From Rosettibacter sp037481715 (GTDB lineage Bacteria; Bacteroidota; Ignavibacteria; Ignavibacteriales; Melioribacteraceae): a stretch of DNA of 64,000 nt. The notes below the pieces were generated by a model that searched no databases, was not told where the DNA came from, and saw only the letters and a list, made by a program, of their open reading frames with translations. A program made the position numbers and the translations under genes. The stretch spans positions 105,579-169,578 of the forward strand of contig JBBFLD010000008.1 of assembly GCA_037481715.1 (NCBI GenBank), given 5' to 3'. This document shows positions 1-8,842 of the stretch, piece after piece. How positions within the stretch are numbered: position 1 is the stretch's first letter; each line of letters opens with the position of its first letter.

Positions 1-866
1 ATATTGGTCTACCAATTCTCTTAGGAAATGAAGATGTTATAAAAAATAAAATCAAAGAATTAGGTTATGATGAAAAAATTTTTGAAGTAATTGATCCGGA
101 AAAATCTCCTAAAGCAGAAATTTATGCAGAAGAATTTTATAAAAAGCGTCAAAGAAAAGGAATAACAAAACGAGATGCAGTGAATATGATGAAAATACCT
201 AACTACTTTGGTTCCATGATGCTTGAGCTTGGTGATGCTGATGCTTTACTTAGCGGATTAACATCTCATTATCCTCAAACAATTCGTCCCGCTCTTCAAT
301 GTATTGGTGTTAAAGAAGGAGTTAAAATTGTTTCTGGAATGTATATCGTAATAATTAAAAGAAGAATATTTTTCTTCGCAGATACAACTGTTAATGTTGA
401 TCCAACAGCAGAACAACTTGCAGAAATTGCAATTAATACTGCAGAAACTGTTAAGATGTTCGATATAGTTCCGAAGATTGCTATGCTTTCATTCAGTAAT
501 TTTGGAAGTGCCCCATATCCGCAATCGCAAAAAGTTGCACAAGCTGTAAAGATTGTTAAAGAAAAAAGACCCGATTTAATTATTGACGGCGAAATGCAGG
601 CTGATACAGCAGTTGTTCCAGAAAAAATTGAAAATGAATTTCCATTTTCTAATCTTAAAGGTGGTGCTAATGTTTTAATATTCCCAAATCTTGATGCTGG
701 CAATATAGCTTATAAATTATTGCAAAGATTAACAGATGCAATTGTAATTGGTCCTATTCTGGTTGGAATGAAAAAACCTGTTCATGTGATTCAAAAAGGG
801 GATACTGTAAGAGACATTATCAATATTTCTGCAATCGCTGTAGTTGAAGCAGAAAATGCTAAGTAA
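1..866 (+). CDS. maeB: Malic enzyme, C-terminal phosphotransacetylase-like domain (5' end outside window)
   Basis: The reading frame is open from the first bases of the window (codons from base 3) to the TAA at 864-866, so this is the last 287 residues of a longer protein. The GTG at base 180 is internal, because homologous sequence (IGLPILLGNEDV) precedes it. The visible part resembles the phosphate acetyl/butyryltransferase fold at the C-terminus of MaeB-type NADP malic enzymes: SGLTSHYPQTIRPALQ near the middle and the closing segment ADAIVIGPILVG-like with KPVHVIQKGDTVRDI. In MaeB this domain regulates the malate to pyruvate + CO2 reaction, often through acetyl-CoA. A stand-alone phosphotransacetylase is not excluded without the N-terminus, but the terminal segments fit MaeB better. 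A strong hairpin terminator follows. Confidence 0.85.
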   Translation, partial: IGLPILLGNEDVIKNKIKELGYDEKIFEVIDPEKSPKAEIYAEEFYKKRQRKGITKRDAVNMMKIPNYFGSMMLELGDADALLSGLTSHYPQTIRPALQCIGVKEGVKIVSGMYIVIIKRRIFFFADTTVNVDPTAEQLAEIAINTAETVKMFDIVPKIAMLSFSNFGSAPYPQSQKVAQAVKIVKEKRPDLIIDGEMQADTAVVPEKIENEFPFSNLKGGANVLIFPNLDAGNIAYKLLQRLTDAIVIGPILVGMKKPVHVIQKGDTVRDIINISAIAVVEAENAK

Positions 867-894
867 TAATTTTATACTTACTTTATAATTCAAG

Positions 895-925
895 GAGCGA
901 ATCACTTGATTCGCTCTTAATTTAT
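895..925 (+). terminator. Rho-independent terminator after maeB
   Basis: GAGCGAATCA at 895-904 and TGATTCGCTC at 907-916 form a perfect 10-bp inverted repeat with almost no loop, followed by the T-rich TTAATTTATT. It lies 28 bases after the maeB stop codon and before the next gene, so it probably ends the maeB transcript. Confidence 0.75.
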
Positions 926-995
926 TATTCAATAATCAGCACAATAATTTTAATAAATATAAATTAACAGCACTCACAAAATTCATTAATAAAAA

Positions 996-1622
996 GTGCT
1001 TAAGAATATTTTATACATAAGTTCAAGCATAATAATTTTTTTTATTGGATTATTATGTTACGGCTTACTTCTTAATTCGAGAGAGATTGAATTAAAAGAT
1101 GCAATGAAAATCAAAGGCATTAATAAATTTGAAAATGCATGGATAAGAATTGACAGAAGAAATTTTAAGCTGGAACTTTATTCTGATAAAATTCTTGTTA
1201 AGACATATAAAGCAGTTTTTGGAAAAAATAACAGCATAGTTAAAACATCCGCAAATGATTTTGTAACTCCAATAGGAGAATATCATATTTGTGACATTGA
1301 TGTTCACTCAAAATATCACAAATTCTTAAAACTAAATTATCCAAACGAAAAAGATGCAGCAGAAGCTCTCAAACAAGGTTACATTTCTCAAGATGAATGT
1401 GTTAGAATTTTAGAAGCATTAAAAAGAAATGATTGTCCTCCGGCAGATACAAAACTTGGTTCGAATATTGGAATTCATGGCATTGGTGAATATGATTTTA
1501 TTTTTAGGAATCTTCCATTTACATTTAATTGGACAAACGGCTCAATAGCTGTAAGCAATAAAAATATTGATGAATTATATTCGGTTGTAAAAATTGGTAC
1601 ACCAGTTAAAATCACTTATTGA
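996..1622 (+). CDS. L,D-transpeptidase (YkuD) family protein with Ser in place of the catalytic Cys
   Basis: This 208-residue protein has an N-terminal membrane anchor (about residues 5-27) and a YkuD-type fold after residue 45. YkuD enzymes make 3-3 peptidoglycan cross-links, or attach proteins to peptidoglycan, in the periplasm through a Cys nucleophile. The family landmarks TPIGEY (91-96), IHGIG (160-164) and the closing GTPVKI (201-206) are visible. At the active-site motif, normally xxGCIxxxN, the sequence reads WTNGSIAVSN (179-188), so Ser183 replaces the nucleophilic Cys; the codon is TCA at 1542-1544. The start is GTG at 996; no convincing Shine-Dalgarno sequence is seen. The Omp85 gene begins 10 bases downstream, suggesting co-transcription in an envelope operon. 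Catalysis is doubtful. Confidence 0.8.
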   Translation: MLKNILYISSSIIIFFIGLLCYGLLLNSREIELKDAMKIKGINKFENAWIRIDRRNFKLELYSDKILVKTYKAVFGKNNSIVKTSANDFVTPIGEYHICDIDVHSKYHKFLKLNYPNEKDAAEALKQGYISQDECVRILEALKRNDCPPADTKLGSNIGIHGIGEYDFIFRNLPFTFNWTNGSIAVSNKNIDELYSVVKIGTPVKITY

Positions 1623-1632
1623 AAAAAGTAAT

Positions 1633-3762
1633 TTGAAAATTTTATTAACAAAAATATTTCTTCTGCTTTTTGCTATAAACATCTTTGCTCAAAACGGAAA
1701 TAACATTGAGCTAAAGAAAATAGAATTTATTGGTAACAATTCATTCTCTAAATCTGAATTATCAGCTGTTATTTTGTCTAAAGAATCACCGAACTGGATT
1801 TCGCAGTTCCTGCATAAATTCACAAGTCTCGGCGATAAACCTTCATATTTTGATTCACTCATCGTTCCGTCTGATATTTCTGCACTGAAACAGTTTTATT
1901 TGTCAAATGGATTTTTCAAAGTAAAGATTAAATCGAATTACATCATATCTGAAGATAAAAAATCTGCAGTCTTAATTTTTAAAATAGATGAAGGTGAACC
2001 TGCAAAATTTCATTCACTAAAATTGAATGGGTTAGATTCAATTCCACAAGAATTTCAAGAAAATATTTATAACAAAACTAAAATCGATACAAACAAAATT
2101 TACAAGGATCAGTTAGTGGAAGATTATAAAAATGGAGTAATTAATTATTTGCGTGATAATGGATATATGCTTGCTGTTAATGATATTCCTGAAATTGTTG
2201 TGGATACAATGAAAAATATTGTTGATGTGCAAATTAATTTTAATCCGGGGAAAAGATATATTATTAGAGAAATCTATACATCCAAAACCGGAAGTGGTAA
2301 AGATTTTGTTGGAGATGATTTGCTTAAAGAAATTGTTGGAATTAAACCCGGACAATATTACAGCAATTATGATATACAACGAGGACAAATTAGATTATAC
2401 AGAACAGATTTGTTTACATCCTCTGTAATTAACAGTATCATTTCAGATACTTTGGGAAATACAGTTCCTTTGATTATTAGTGCAGATATTGGAATGCTGC
2501 ATGAATTATCGCCGGAATTAATTATTAACAATGAGGATAACACTTTTAATCTTGGTTTGGGAATAGGATTTACTAAAAAAAATTTTCTTGGTGATGCAAG
2601 AAAATTCAGAATAAATTCATCTGCAGCAGCTCAAAATGTTTCTGAATTTATTCGACATCCTTCTTTTGCTGATTCAACTATTTTTGGTTATGGTGATGCA
2701 AGAATCAGTATTGAACAGCCGTTTTTATTCGGTAAACAAATAAGTACAAAAATAGAATCATACATCACCGCACAAAAAAGAAAACTTGAATACAATTCAT
2801 TGTTGTATGGTGCACGACTTGGCTTTGATTTCGAACTTCCAGCTCATACTTATCTGAATTCATTTAACACATATATTACAGTTGAAAGAGCAGAATATAC
2901 TTATAAAGATAAATATTTAATTAGTCTACTTACCCGTTATTATCAGCGTTACAATTATTCACCTGAGGCAGCAGATTCAATTTCAAAAAATCTGGTCTAT
3001 AATGTTCTTGGTGGAGAACTTCCAACAGCAAGCACAAATGCAATTCTTGGAATTTTATTAGGAGCAAATAAGACTAACGACATTTTCTTTCCTACAAGAG
3101 GATATTCATTGAATTTTTTATTAGAGGAAGCTAATTCAATCCCTTATTTATTTACAAGATTAATTCATTCTGAATTTTCAAGACCATTATATGTTAAAGC
3201 TCTTTTCACAACAACAGTTTACTTGCCTGTTTATAAATCTTCTGAAAATTCTTTAGGCTCAAAATTTAAGATTGGACAAATTTTTACATTACGAGGTGAT
3301 AAATCGAACATACCATTGAATCAAAGATTTTACGCCGGCGGCAGCAATTCAGTTAGAGGATGGAACACAAGACAATTGGTTCCAAAGCAGGAATTGCTTC
3401 CAATCGAAAATATTAATCAAATTTCACTCGAAGATTTGGAAGCAATTCTTGAAAAAGGAGCCCCGACAGGTGGATTCTTTTTGCTTGAAGGTTCAATTGA
3501 AACTAGAAATCGATTGTTTGGAAAAATTGGTTCTGTTTTATTTTTGGATTACGGAAATACTTGGAATGATTATAAAAATGCTAAAATTAATGAGATTGCA
3601 GTAGCAGGCGGTTTTGGTTTAAGATATTACTCTGATTTTGCTCCAATTCGCCTTGATTTTGGAATAAAATTATATGACCCAACAAATAAAAAAAATATAT
3701 CGTCAAAAAAATTCTTAAAAGATTTGCTTCAATTTCATATCGGTATAGGCGAAGCTTTCTAA
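1633..3762 (+). CDS. Omp85-family outer-membrane protein (BamA/TamA-like)
   Basis: About 709 residues. The TTG at 1633 is chosen as start because it gives a proper signal peptide (MKILLTKIFLLLFAINIFA, then QNGNN); an in-frame TTG at 1594 would overlap the previous gene. After the signal come POTRA-like modules (roughly residues 22-320; note IKKIEF/NGNNSF-type beta strands and EGEPAKFHSLKLNG), then a C-terminal beta-barrel of the bacterial surface antigen type. The barrel carries the family hallmark SVRGW (Arg575) after FYAGGSN. Omp85 proteins insert or secrete beta-barrel proteins in the outer membrane. With three or fewer POTRAs and no Bam partners nearby, a TamA-like or accessory Omp85 is as likely as the main BamA. 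Confidence 0.85.
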   Translation: MKILLTKIFLLLFAINIFAQNGNNIELKKIEFIGNNSFSKSELSAVILSKESPNWISQFLHKFTSLGDKPSYFDSLIVPSDISALKQFYLSNGFFKVKIKSNYIISEDKKSAVLIFKIDEGEPAKFHSLKLNGLDSIPQEFQENIYNKTKIDTNKIYKDQLVEDYKNGVINYLRDNGYMLAVNDIPEIVVDTMKNIVDVQINFNPGKRYIIREIYTSKTGSGKDFVGDDLLKEIVGIKPGQYYSNYDIQRGQIRLYRTDLFTSSVINSIISDTLGNTVPLIISADIGMLHELSPELIINNEDNTFNLGLGIGFTKKNFLGDARKFRINSSAAAQNVSEFIRHPSFADSTIFGYGDARISIEQPFLFGKQISTKIESYITAQKRKLEYNSLLYGARLGFDFELPAHTYLNSFNTYITVERAEYTYKDKYLISLLTRYYQRYNYSPEAADSISKNLVYNVLGGELPTASTNAILGILLGANKTNDIFFPTRGYSLNFLLEEANSIPYLFTRLIHSEFSRPLYVKALFTTTVYLPVYKSSENSLGSKFKIGQIFTLRGDKSNIPLNQRFYAGGSNSVRGWNTRQLVPKQELLPIENINQISLEDLEAILEKGAPTGGFFLLEGSIETRNRLFGKIGSVLFLDYGNTWNDYKNAKINEIAVAGGFGLRYYSDFAPIRLDFGIKLYDPTNKKNISSKKFLKDLLQFHIGIGEAF

Positions 3763-3847
3763 AAACAAATATTTTAAGAATGTTTTTCAACTTTGTTGAT
3801 AAATATAATTTTGAGTAATTTTGTAGCTACTTTTTAGGAGTTTCTTG

Positions 3848-4723
3848 ATGATTTCAAGCATGACAGGCTATGGAAAAGCTTCGGCTCAGAAAGATGATTT
3901 AGTAATTGAAGCTGAGGTTAAAAGTCTAAACAGCAGATTTCTTGAACTTTCCTTACGCTTGCCAAAGTTTTTGTATGATAAGGAATTTGAAATTAGAGAG
4001 AGAGTCAAGTCACAAATAAAAAGAGGAAAAGTATTTCTAAGTTTAACTTTCAAAAAAAATAATATTGAAAATGACATTTTCATTTTTGACCCTGCAGCTG
4101 TTAAATCAACATTAAAAATGTTGAAAGATATAAGAAAAGCTGCAGGACTTAAAGATAAAATAAAATTTACTGATTTGATTCAATTCCAGCATCTTTTTTT
4201 GAAAGGTGAACCTGACGAATTTAATGAGGAAATGGAATTGCTTTATCAAGTAATCGATACTGCAATTGCTGAAATGAATAAGATGCGTAATGCAGAAGGC
4301 AGTGAGCTTGAAAAAGATATAAGAAAAAGAATTGAAATTATAGAAAATGCGGTTCAACATATTGAAAAAATTAAAGAAGAAAATTTGCAAACCTATTTTG
4401 AGAACTTTAAAGAAAAAGCCAGACAGTTGGTATCAAGTTTTATTGATAATGAACAGAGATTGATTACAGAACTTGCATTACTTTCAGAACGATATGATGT
4501 AACAGAAGAATGTGTTCGTTTAAGAAGTCACATAAAATTATTTTTAGATACAATTGAAAATTCTGATGATGCAGGAAGAAAACTAAATTTTATCCTGCAG
4601 GAAATGAATCGAGAAGCAAATACAATTAACAGCAAAGCGGTTTCATCAGAAATTTCGCATGCTGGAATTTTGATAAAAGAAGAAATTGAAAAAATCCGTG
4701 AACAAATTCAAAATATTGAGTAA
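3848..4723 (+). CDS. yicC: YicC family endoribonuclease
   Basis: The 291-residue protein begins MISSMTGYGKA, the near-invariant start of YicC proteins, and ends with the DUF1732-type helix containing LNFILQEMNREANTI. YicC has been described as an endoribonuclease acting in stationary-phase RNA turnover. The ATG at 3848 is preferred over the TTG at 3845 because it sits 7 bases behind AGGAG (3836-3840). It is followed after 3 bases by gmk and then rpoZ, the common yicC-gmk-rpoZ arrangement, so the three are probably one operon. Length is typical of the family (about 290). Confidence 0.93.
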   Translation: MISSMTGYGKASAQKDDLVIEAEVKSLNSRFLELSLRLPKFLYDKEFEIRERVKSQIKRGKVFLSLTFKKNNIENDIFIFDPAAVKSTLKMLKDIRKAAGLKDKIKFTDLIQFQHLFLKGEPDEFNEEMELLYQVIDTAIAEMNKMRNAEGSELEKDIRKRIEIIENAVQHIEKIKEENLQTYFENFKEKARQLVSSFIDNEQRLITELALLSERYDVTEECVRLRSHIKLFLDTIENSDDAGRKLNFILQEMNREANTINSKAVSSEISHAGILIKEEIEKIREQIQNIE

Positions 4724-4726
4724 AAA

Positions 4727-5287
4727 GTGGCTAAACCAAAATTATTTGTATTCTCAGCTCCAAGTGGTGCAGGAAAAACTACAATCGTTAAAGATATACT
4801 TAAAAGTTTTCCTGAATTTAAATTTTCTGTTTCAGCAACAACAAGGAAAAAAAGACCAGGCGAAATTGATGGGGTTGATTATTATTTTATATCAGAAAAT
4901 GAGTTTAAACAAAAAATTGAAAATAATGAATTCGTTGAATGGGAAAAGTTTTATGATTATTACTACGGAACATTAAAAAAAACTATCGATGAAAATCTTA
5001 GCAATGGTTATACAACAATTTTTGAAGTAGATGTTAAAGGTGCTCTAAACATTAAAAAAGTTTATCCTGATGCCGTTTTAATATTTATTGTTCCGCCAAG
5101 TATAGAAGAATTAAAAGAAAGATTAAGAAAAAGAAATACAGAGACTGATGAAGATTTAAGAAAGAGACTTGAAAGAGCAGATATGGAATTAAGTTACAAA
5201 GATAAATTTGATTATGTTGTCGAAAACATAAATCTTGATGTAGCTAAAGAAAAAGTAAAAAAGATAATAGAAAAAGAAATATCATAA
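4727..5287 (+). CDS. gmk: Guanylate kinase
   Basis: The protein phosphorylates GMP to GDP with ATP in the cytoplasm. The 186 residues start MAKPKLFVFSAPSGAGKTT with the P-loop SAPSGAGKT at about 10-18. The GMP-binding segment follows (SVSATTRKKRPGEIDGVDYYFIS). The lid region (LRKRNTETDEDLRKRL) is also evident. Start is GTG at 4727, 3 bases after yicC, and rpoZ follows after 10 bases. Length is slightly short of E. coli Gmk (207) but all functional segments are present. Confidence 0.96.
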   Translation: MAKPKLFVFSAPSGAGKTTIVKDILKSFPEFKFSVSATTRKKRPGEIDGVDYYFISENEFKQKIENNEFVEWEKFYDYYYGTLKKTIDENLSNGYTTIFEVDVKGALNIKKVYPDAVLIFIVPPSIEELKERLRKRNTETDEDLRKRLERADMELSYKDKFDYVVENINLDVAKEKVKKIIEKEIS

Positions 5288-5297
5288 GGAGGATAAT

Positions 5298-5585
5298 ATG
5301 GCATTAAAACCAATTGATTTGCGTAAGATTAAGGAGAGAATTCCTAATTTATATGAGGCAGTAGTTGTTGCTTCGAGAAGAGCTCGTAAAATTAATGATG
5401 AGTATAAACTTGAATTTAATACACTCTTGAGCTCAGTTGTTACAAGCGAAGATGATGAATTCGAGGATAAAGAAAATCCGGAACAATTAAAATTATCCCT
5501 CGAATTTGAAAAGAGAGAAAAACCGCACATCAAAGCAATTAATGAATTAATTGAAAACGGTTTAGAATATCGCTATAAGTCATAA
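5298..5585 (+). CDS. rpoZ: RNA polymerase omega subunit
   Basis: This 95-residue protein has the omega signature NLYEAVVVASRRARKIN (residues 15-31), with the acidic C-terminal tail seen in FCB-group omegas. Omega helps fold and hold the beta-prime subunit of RNA polymerase. A strong Shine-Dalgarno sequence, AAGGAGG, precedes the ATG. Position behind gmk in a yicC-gmk-rpoZ operon supports the call, and a long terminator hairpin follows immediately. Confidence 0.92.
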   Translation: MALKPIDLRKIKERIPNLYEAVVVASRRARKINDEYKLEFNTLLSSVVTSEDDEFEDKENPEQLKLSLEFEKREKPHIKAINELIENGLEYRYKS

Positions 5586-5590
5586 TTTTT

Positions 5591-5650
5591 AATCAGCTTT
5601 TTAGAGATAGCAGTTAATTTTTAATGCTAATCTAAAAAGCTGATTTTTTT
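5591..5650 (+). terminator. Rho-independent terminator of the yicC-gmk-rpoZ operon
   Basis: AATCAGCTTTTTAGA at 5591-5605 pairs perfectly with TCTAAAAAGCTGATT at 5631-5645, a 15-bp stem, with an inner TAGCA/TGCTA pairing (5608-5612 and 5625-5629) in the loop. A run of T follows (5644-5650). The position just after the rpoZ stop codon fits the end of the operon. Confidence 0.85.
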
Positions 5651-5722
5651 ATAATATATTTTTTTGTCCATTCAATTCTCAAATTTTCTTAAATTCATTT
5701 TGTGCATTTCAAAATTTTTTAG

Positions 5723-6487
5723 ATGACTACTTTGGATAGTGAAATCAGAAAAAAAATAATTGAGTCATTAAAGCTGCAGCAAGAAATATTTGGAGATTAT
5801 TTATTTGATTCTCTTAAAAATATTTCCTATGAAAATCTTTCTGTTGAACAGACTGATAATTTAAAAGTGTCAGAGAAAGTAGAGATTAATTTGAATGAAA
5901 ATCTTTTTCGGGAAAATTTTATGAATGCTGAAAATCTGGAAGAACTTGATTCGATGATAAATCAATGCCAAAAATGTCCGCTCGGAAAAACAAGAACAAA
6001 ATTTGTTTTTGGTGTTGGAAATCCAAAAGCTCATGCAATGTTGATTGGTGAAGCTCCCGGCGCAGACGAAGACCTTCAAGGCGAACCTTTTGTGGGAAGA
6101 GCTGGTAAATTGTTGAATGACATTTTGAAAGCAATTAATCTTTCAAGAAATGATGTTTATATCGCTAATATTTTGAAATGCAGACCACCAGGAAATCGTG
6201 ACCCTTTACCCTCAGAAATGGAAACTTGCATGCCATACTTGCATAAACAAATCGATTTGATTAAGCCAAAAATAATTTTATGTCTTGGAAGAATTGCAGC
6301 AAATGGATTACTAAATAAAAAATTATCCTTATCTTCACTTCGTGAAAATATTTATGAATTTAATGGAATAAAAGTTCTTGTAACTTATCATCCTGCAGCA
6401 TTGTTAAGAAATCCTCAATGGAAAAGAGGCTGCTGGGAGGATGTGAAAAAATTCAAAAAATTATATGATGAATTATTAGAAAATTAG
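5723..6487 (+). CDS. Uracil-DNA glycosylase, family 4 (4Fe-4S)
   Basis: The 254-residue protein removes uracil from DNA as the first step of base-excision repair. The C-terminal two thirds carry family 4 motifs: GEAPGADED (109-117) for motif A and HPAALLRNP (223-231) for motif B. Four cysteines, Cys82, Cys85, Cys153 and Cys169, match the iron-sulfur ligands of this family. The first 75 residues are a poorly conserved extension rich in Glu, Asn and Leu, also seen in other family 4 enzymes. dnaB starts one base after its stop, so the two are probably co-transcribed. Confidence 0.93.
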   Translation: MTTLDSEIRKKIIESLKLQQEIFGDYLFDSLKNISYENLSVEQTDNLKVSEKVEINLNENLFRENFMNAENLEELDSMINQCQKCPLGKTRTKFVFGVGNPKAHAMLIGEAPGADEDLQGEPFVGRAGKLLNDILKAINLSRNDVYIANILKCRPPGNRDPLPSEMETCMPYLHKQIDLIKPKIILCLGRIAANGLLNKKLSLSSLRENIYEFNGIKVLVTYHPAALLRNPQWKRGCWEDVKKFKKLYDELLEN

Positions 6488-6488
6488 T

Positions 6489-7931
6489 ATGGCTAAGAAA
6501 GAAAATTTAGATATCGAAAAACTAAGAGCAGCTGTTAAAGAACCACCTAAAGCTGTTGATGTTGAAAAAGCTGTTTTAGGTGCAATGCTTATTGAAGCAA
6601 GTGCAGTTCCAAAAGCAATTGAGATTTTGAAACCTGAAGCATTTTATGATAAAAAGAACAGAATAATTTTTGAAGCAATTACTACATTATACGAAGCCGA
6701 TGAACCAATCGATACAGTTTCTGTTTATGAAGAATTAAAAAAATCTGGAAAAGCTGAGGATGCTGGCGGTGCTGCATACATCGGTAAACTTGCACAGGAT
6801 ATTTCTTCTGCTGCAAATGTTGAATATCATTCCAGAATTGTGCTCGAAAAGTGGATACTAAGACAACTCATAACTTCTTCTGTTGAAATTGCTAATCTTG
6901 CTTATGAAGGAAGAGAAGATGTTTTTGATATTCTCGATGAGGCAGAAGCAAAAATATTTCAGATATCTGAAGAAGGAATTAAAGAATCCTTCAAGCCGAT
7001 GGAAAAAGCAGTAAAAGAAGCTCTTGAATTAATTGAAGCAATCCATTCGAAAAATATTTCTACATTTTCTGTCCCATCAGGCTTTTATGAATTGGATGAA
7101 CTATTAGGTGGATTCCAAAAATCAGATTTAATTATTGTAGCTGCCAGACCAAGTATGGGTAAAACCGCATTTGCAATGTCTGCAGCACGAAATGCTGCTA
7201 TTGACCATAATATTCCGATTGGCATTTTCTCTCTCGAAATGTCCACAATTCAACTTGCAACAAGATTAATCTCTGCAGAAGCTAAGATTAATGCACACAA
7301 TGTTAGAACAGGAAAATTCCGCGCAGAAGATGGAGCTAAAATAAGCCGCACAGTTTATAAACTTAGCAAAGCACCAATTTATATTGATGATACACCAGCA
7401 ATATCAATTCTTGAACTGCGCGCAAAAGCAAGAAGATTAAAAAATGAAAAAAATATTGGGATGATTATTGTTGATTATCTGCAGCTGATTAATCCTTCAA
7501 CAGCTATGGAAAGCCGTGAAAGAGAAATTTCTACAATTTCGAGATCTCTTAAAAGTCTTGCAAAAGAATTAAATATACCTGTGATTGCTCTTTCTCAGTT
7601 GAATCGAGCTGTTGAACAGCGTTCAGACAAAAAACCAATGCTTTCAGATTTGCGTGAATCAGGTTCAATTGAACAAGATGCAGATGTTGTTCTTTTCTTA
7701 TATCGTCCAGAAGTTTATGGAATTACTAATTTCCCAAGTGGAGATATGGCTGGCGAATCAACAGAAGGAATTGCAGAAGTAATTATTGGCAAACAAAGAA
7801 ATGGTCCCATCGGAGAAGTAAAATTAAAATTCATTAAAGAATATGCACGATTTGAAAATCTTGATAGGTACAGACAGCAGCTACCTGCAGGAGAAGAAGG
7901 TCTCAAAACAATTGAAGAACCTCCATTCTAA
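6489..7931 (+). CDS. dnaB: Replicative DNA helicase DnaB
   Basis: This 480-residue hexameric helicase unwinds DNA ahead of the replisome. The N-terminal helical domain (about 20-125) binds primase and the loader. The RecA-like domain starts near residue 195 with the Walker A motif ARPSMGKTAF (219-228). It also has a Walker B-type segment, IIVDYLQLI, and the DnaB arginine-finger and H4 region (SDLRESGSIEQDADVVLFLYRPE). The length is normal, so there is no intein, which is worth noting because DnaB is a common intein site. It is coupled to the upstream glycosylase gene with a one-base gap. Confidence 0.97.
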   Translation: MAKKENLDIEKLRAAVKEPPKAVDVEKAVLGAMLIEASAVPKAIEILKPEAFYDKKNRIIFEAITTLYEADEPIDTVSVYEELKKSGKAEDAGGAAYIGKLAQDISSAANVEYHSRIVLEKWILRQLITSSVEIANLAYEGREDVFDILDEAEAKIFQISEEGIKESFKPMEKAVKEALELIEAIHSKNISTFSVPSGFYELDELLGGFQKSDLIIVAARPSMGKTAFAMSAARNAAIDHNIPIGIFSLEMSTIQLATRLISAEAKINAHNVRTGKFRAEDGAKISRTVYKLSKAPIYIDDTPAISILELRAKARRLKNEKNIGMIIVDYLQLINPSTAMESREREISTISRSLKSLAKELNIPVIALSQLNRAVEQRSDKKPMLSDLRESGSIEQDADVVLFLYRPEVYGITNFPSGDMAGESTEGIAEVIIGKQRNGPIGEVKLKFIKEYARFENLDRYRQQLPAGEEGLKTIEEPPF

Positions 7932-7950
7932 TTTTAAGAAAAGATATTCA

Positions 7951-8829
7951 ATGAAGTATAAAAATTTTAGAATAAATTTATTTTTTTTATTGATTCTTCT
8001 TTCTGAATTAATTTTCCTTCCACTTAACATTCATTCTCAAATTTATACTCAAAAAGATGTAGAAATATGTAATTCGAAATTTCAAATTGCTCTTAAGCAA
8101 AATTTATCATCTCTTCCTGTTAATGAAGTTCTCTTAACTATTGCAAAAAGTTTTATTGGAACTGATTACGAAGCTCATACATTGGACAAAACAAATAAAG
8201 AGGAACTCGTAATAAATTTGACTGGTCTTGACTGTTACACATTTCTGGAGAGCTCAATTGTTTTTGCAAGATGCATTAAAAAAGGATTAACTACATTTGA
8301 AGATTATACTAAAGAACTAGAAAATATTCGTTATCGAAATGGCAAATTAAAAGATTACACTTCGCGGCTTCATTACTTTTCTGATTGGATTTATGATATG
8401 AATAAAAGAAAAATTGGAAAAGATATTACCAAAGAACTCGGCGGCATACCTTATAAAAAAAGAATTAATTTTATGAGTACTCATCTGGATTCTTATCCTA
8501 TGTTGAAGAATAATGAAAAGTTTATACAAGAAATAAAACGCATTGAAAAAAGTATATCGAAACGAAAATATTATTTTATTCCTCAAAAAAATATTGAAAG
8601 AATTGAAAGCAAAATTAAAGATGGAGATATAATTGGAATTACAACCAATATAGAAGGTTTAGATATTTCTCATACAGGAATAGCAATTAGAGAAAACGAT
8701 GGAAGAATTCATCTGCTTCATGCACCTAATGTGGGTTATAAAGTTCAAATAACTGAAAAACCTCTTGCAGATTACATTAAGTCAAATCCAAAGCAAACTG
8801 GAATTATGGTTTTAAGATTGAATGAATAA
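7951..8829 (+). CDS. DUF1460 (amidase-like, NlpC/P60-fold) secreted protein
   Basis: The ATG at 7951 gives a 292-residue protein with a signal peptide (about residues 8-29, ending NIHSQ). The mature part matches the DUF1460 family, cysteine peptidase-fold enzymes related to N-acetylmuramoyl-L-alanine amidases that act on cell-wall fragments. Seen in the sequence are the putative nucleophile in GLDCYTF (Cys95) and the His in SRLHYFSDW (His141). A second His-containing segment near the C-terminus reads SHTGIAI then LLHAP. An upstream extension of the frame into dnaB (from 7843) is coincidental: it lacks a signal peptide. The precise substrate is not deducible. Confidence 0.85.
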   Translation: MKYKNFRINLFFLLILLSELIFLPLNIHSQIYTQKDVEICNSKFQIALKQNLSSLPVNEVLLTIAKSFIGTDYEAHTLDKTNKEELVINLTGLDCYTFLESSIVFARCIKKGLTTFEDYTKELENIRYRNGKLKDYTSRLHYFSDWIYDMNKRKIGKDITKELGGIPYKKRINFMSTHLDSYPMLKNNEKFIQEIKRIEKSISKRKYYFIPQKNIERIESKIKDGDIIGITTNIEGLDISHTGIAIRENDGRIHLLHAPNVGYKVQITEKPLADYIKSNPKQTGIMVLRLNE

Positions 8830-8842
8830 ATTTTTACTCTGA

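Noticed and set aside
1594..1632. Longer N-terminus for the Omp85 protein from the TTG at 1594
   Set aside because: It would overlap the L,D-transpeptidase gene and place a hydrophilic segment before the signal peptide.
4686..4976. Overlapping 96-codon frame over the yicC end and gmk start
   Set aside because: The composition is unlike a protein and it overlaps two well-supported genes in another frame.
7843..7950. Longer N-terminus for the DUF1460 protein overlapping dnaB
   Set aside because: The signal peptide begins at ATG 7951; the upstream residues are an out-of-frame reading of dnaB.
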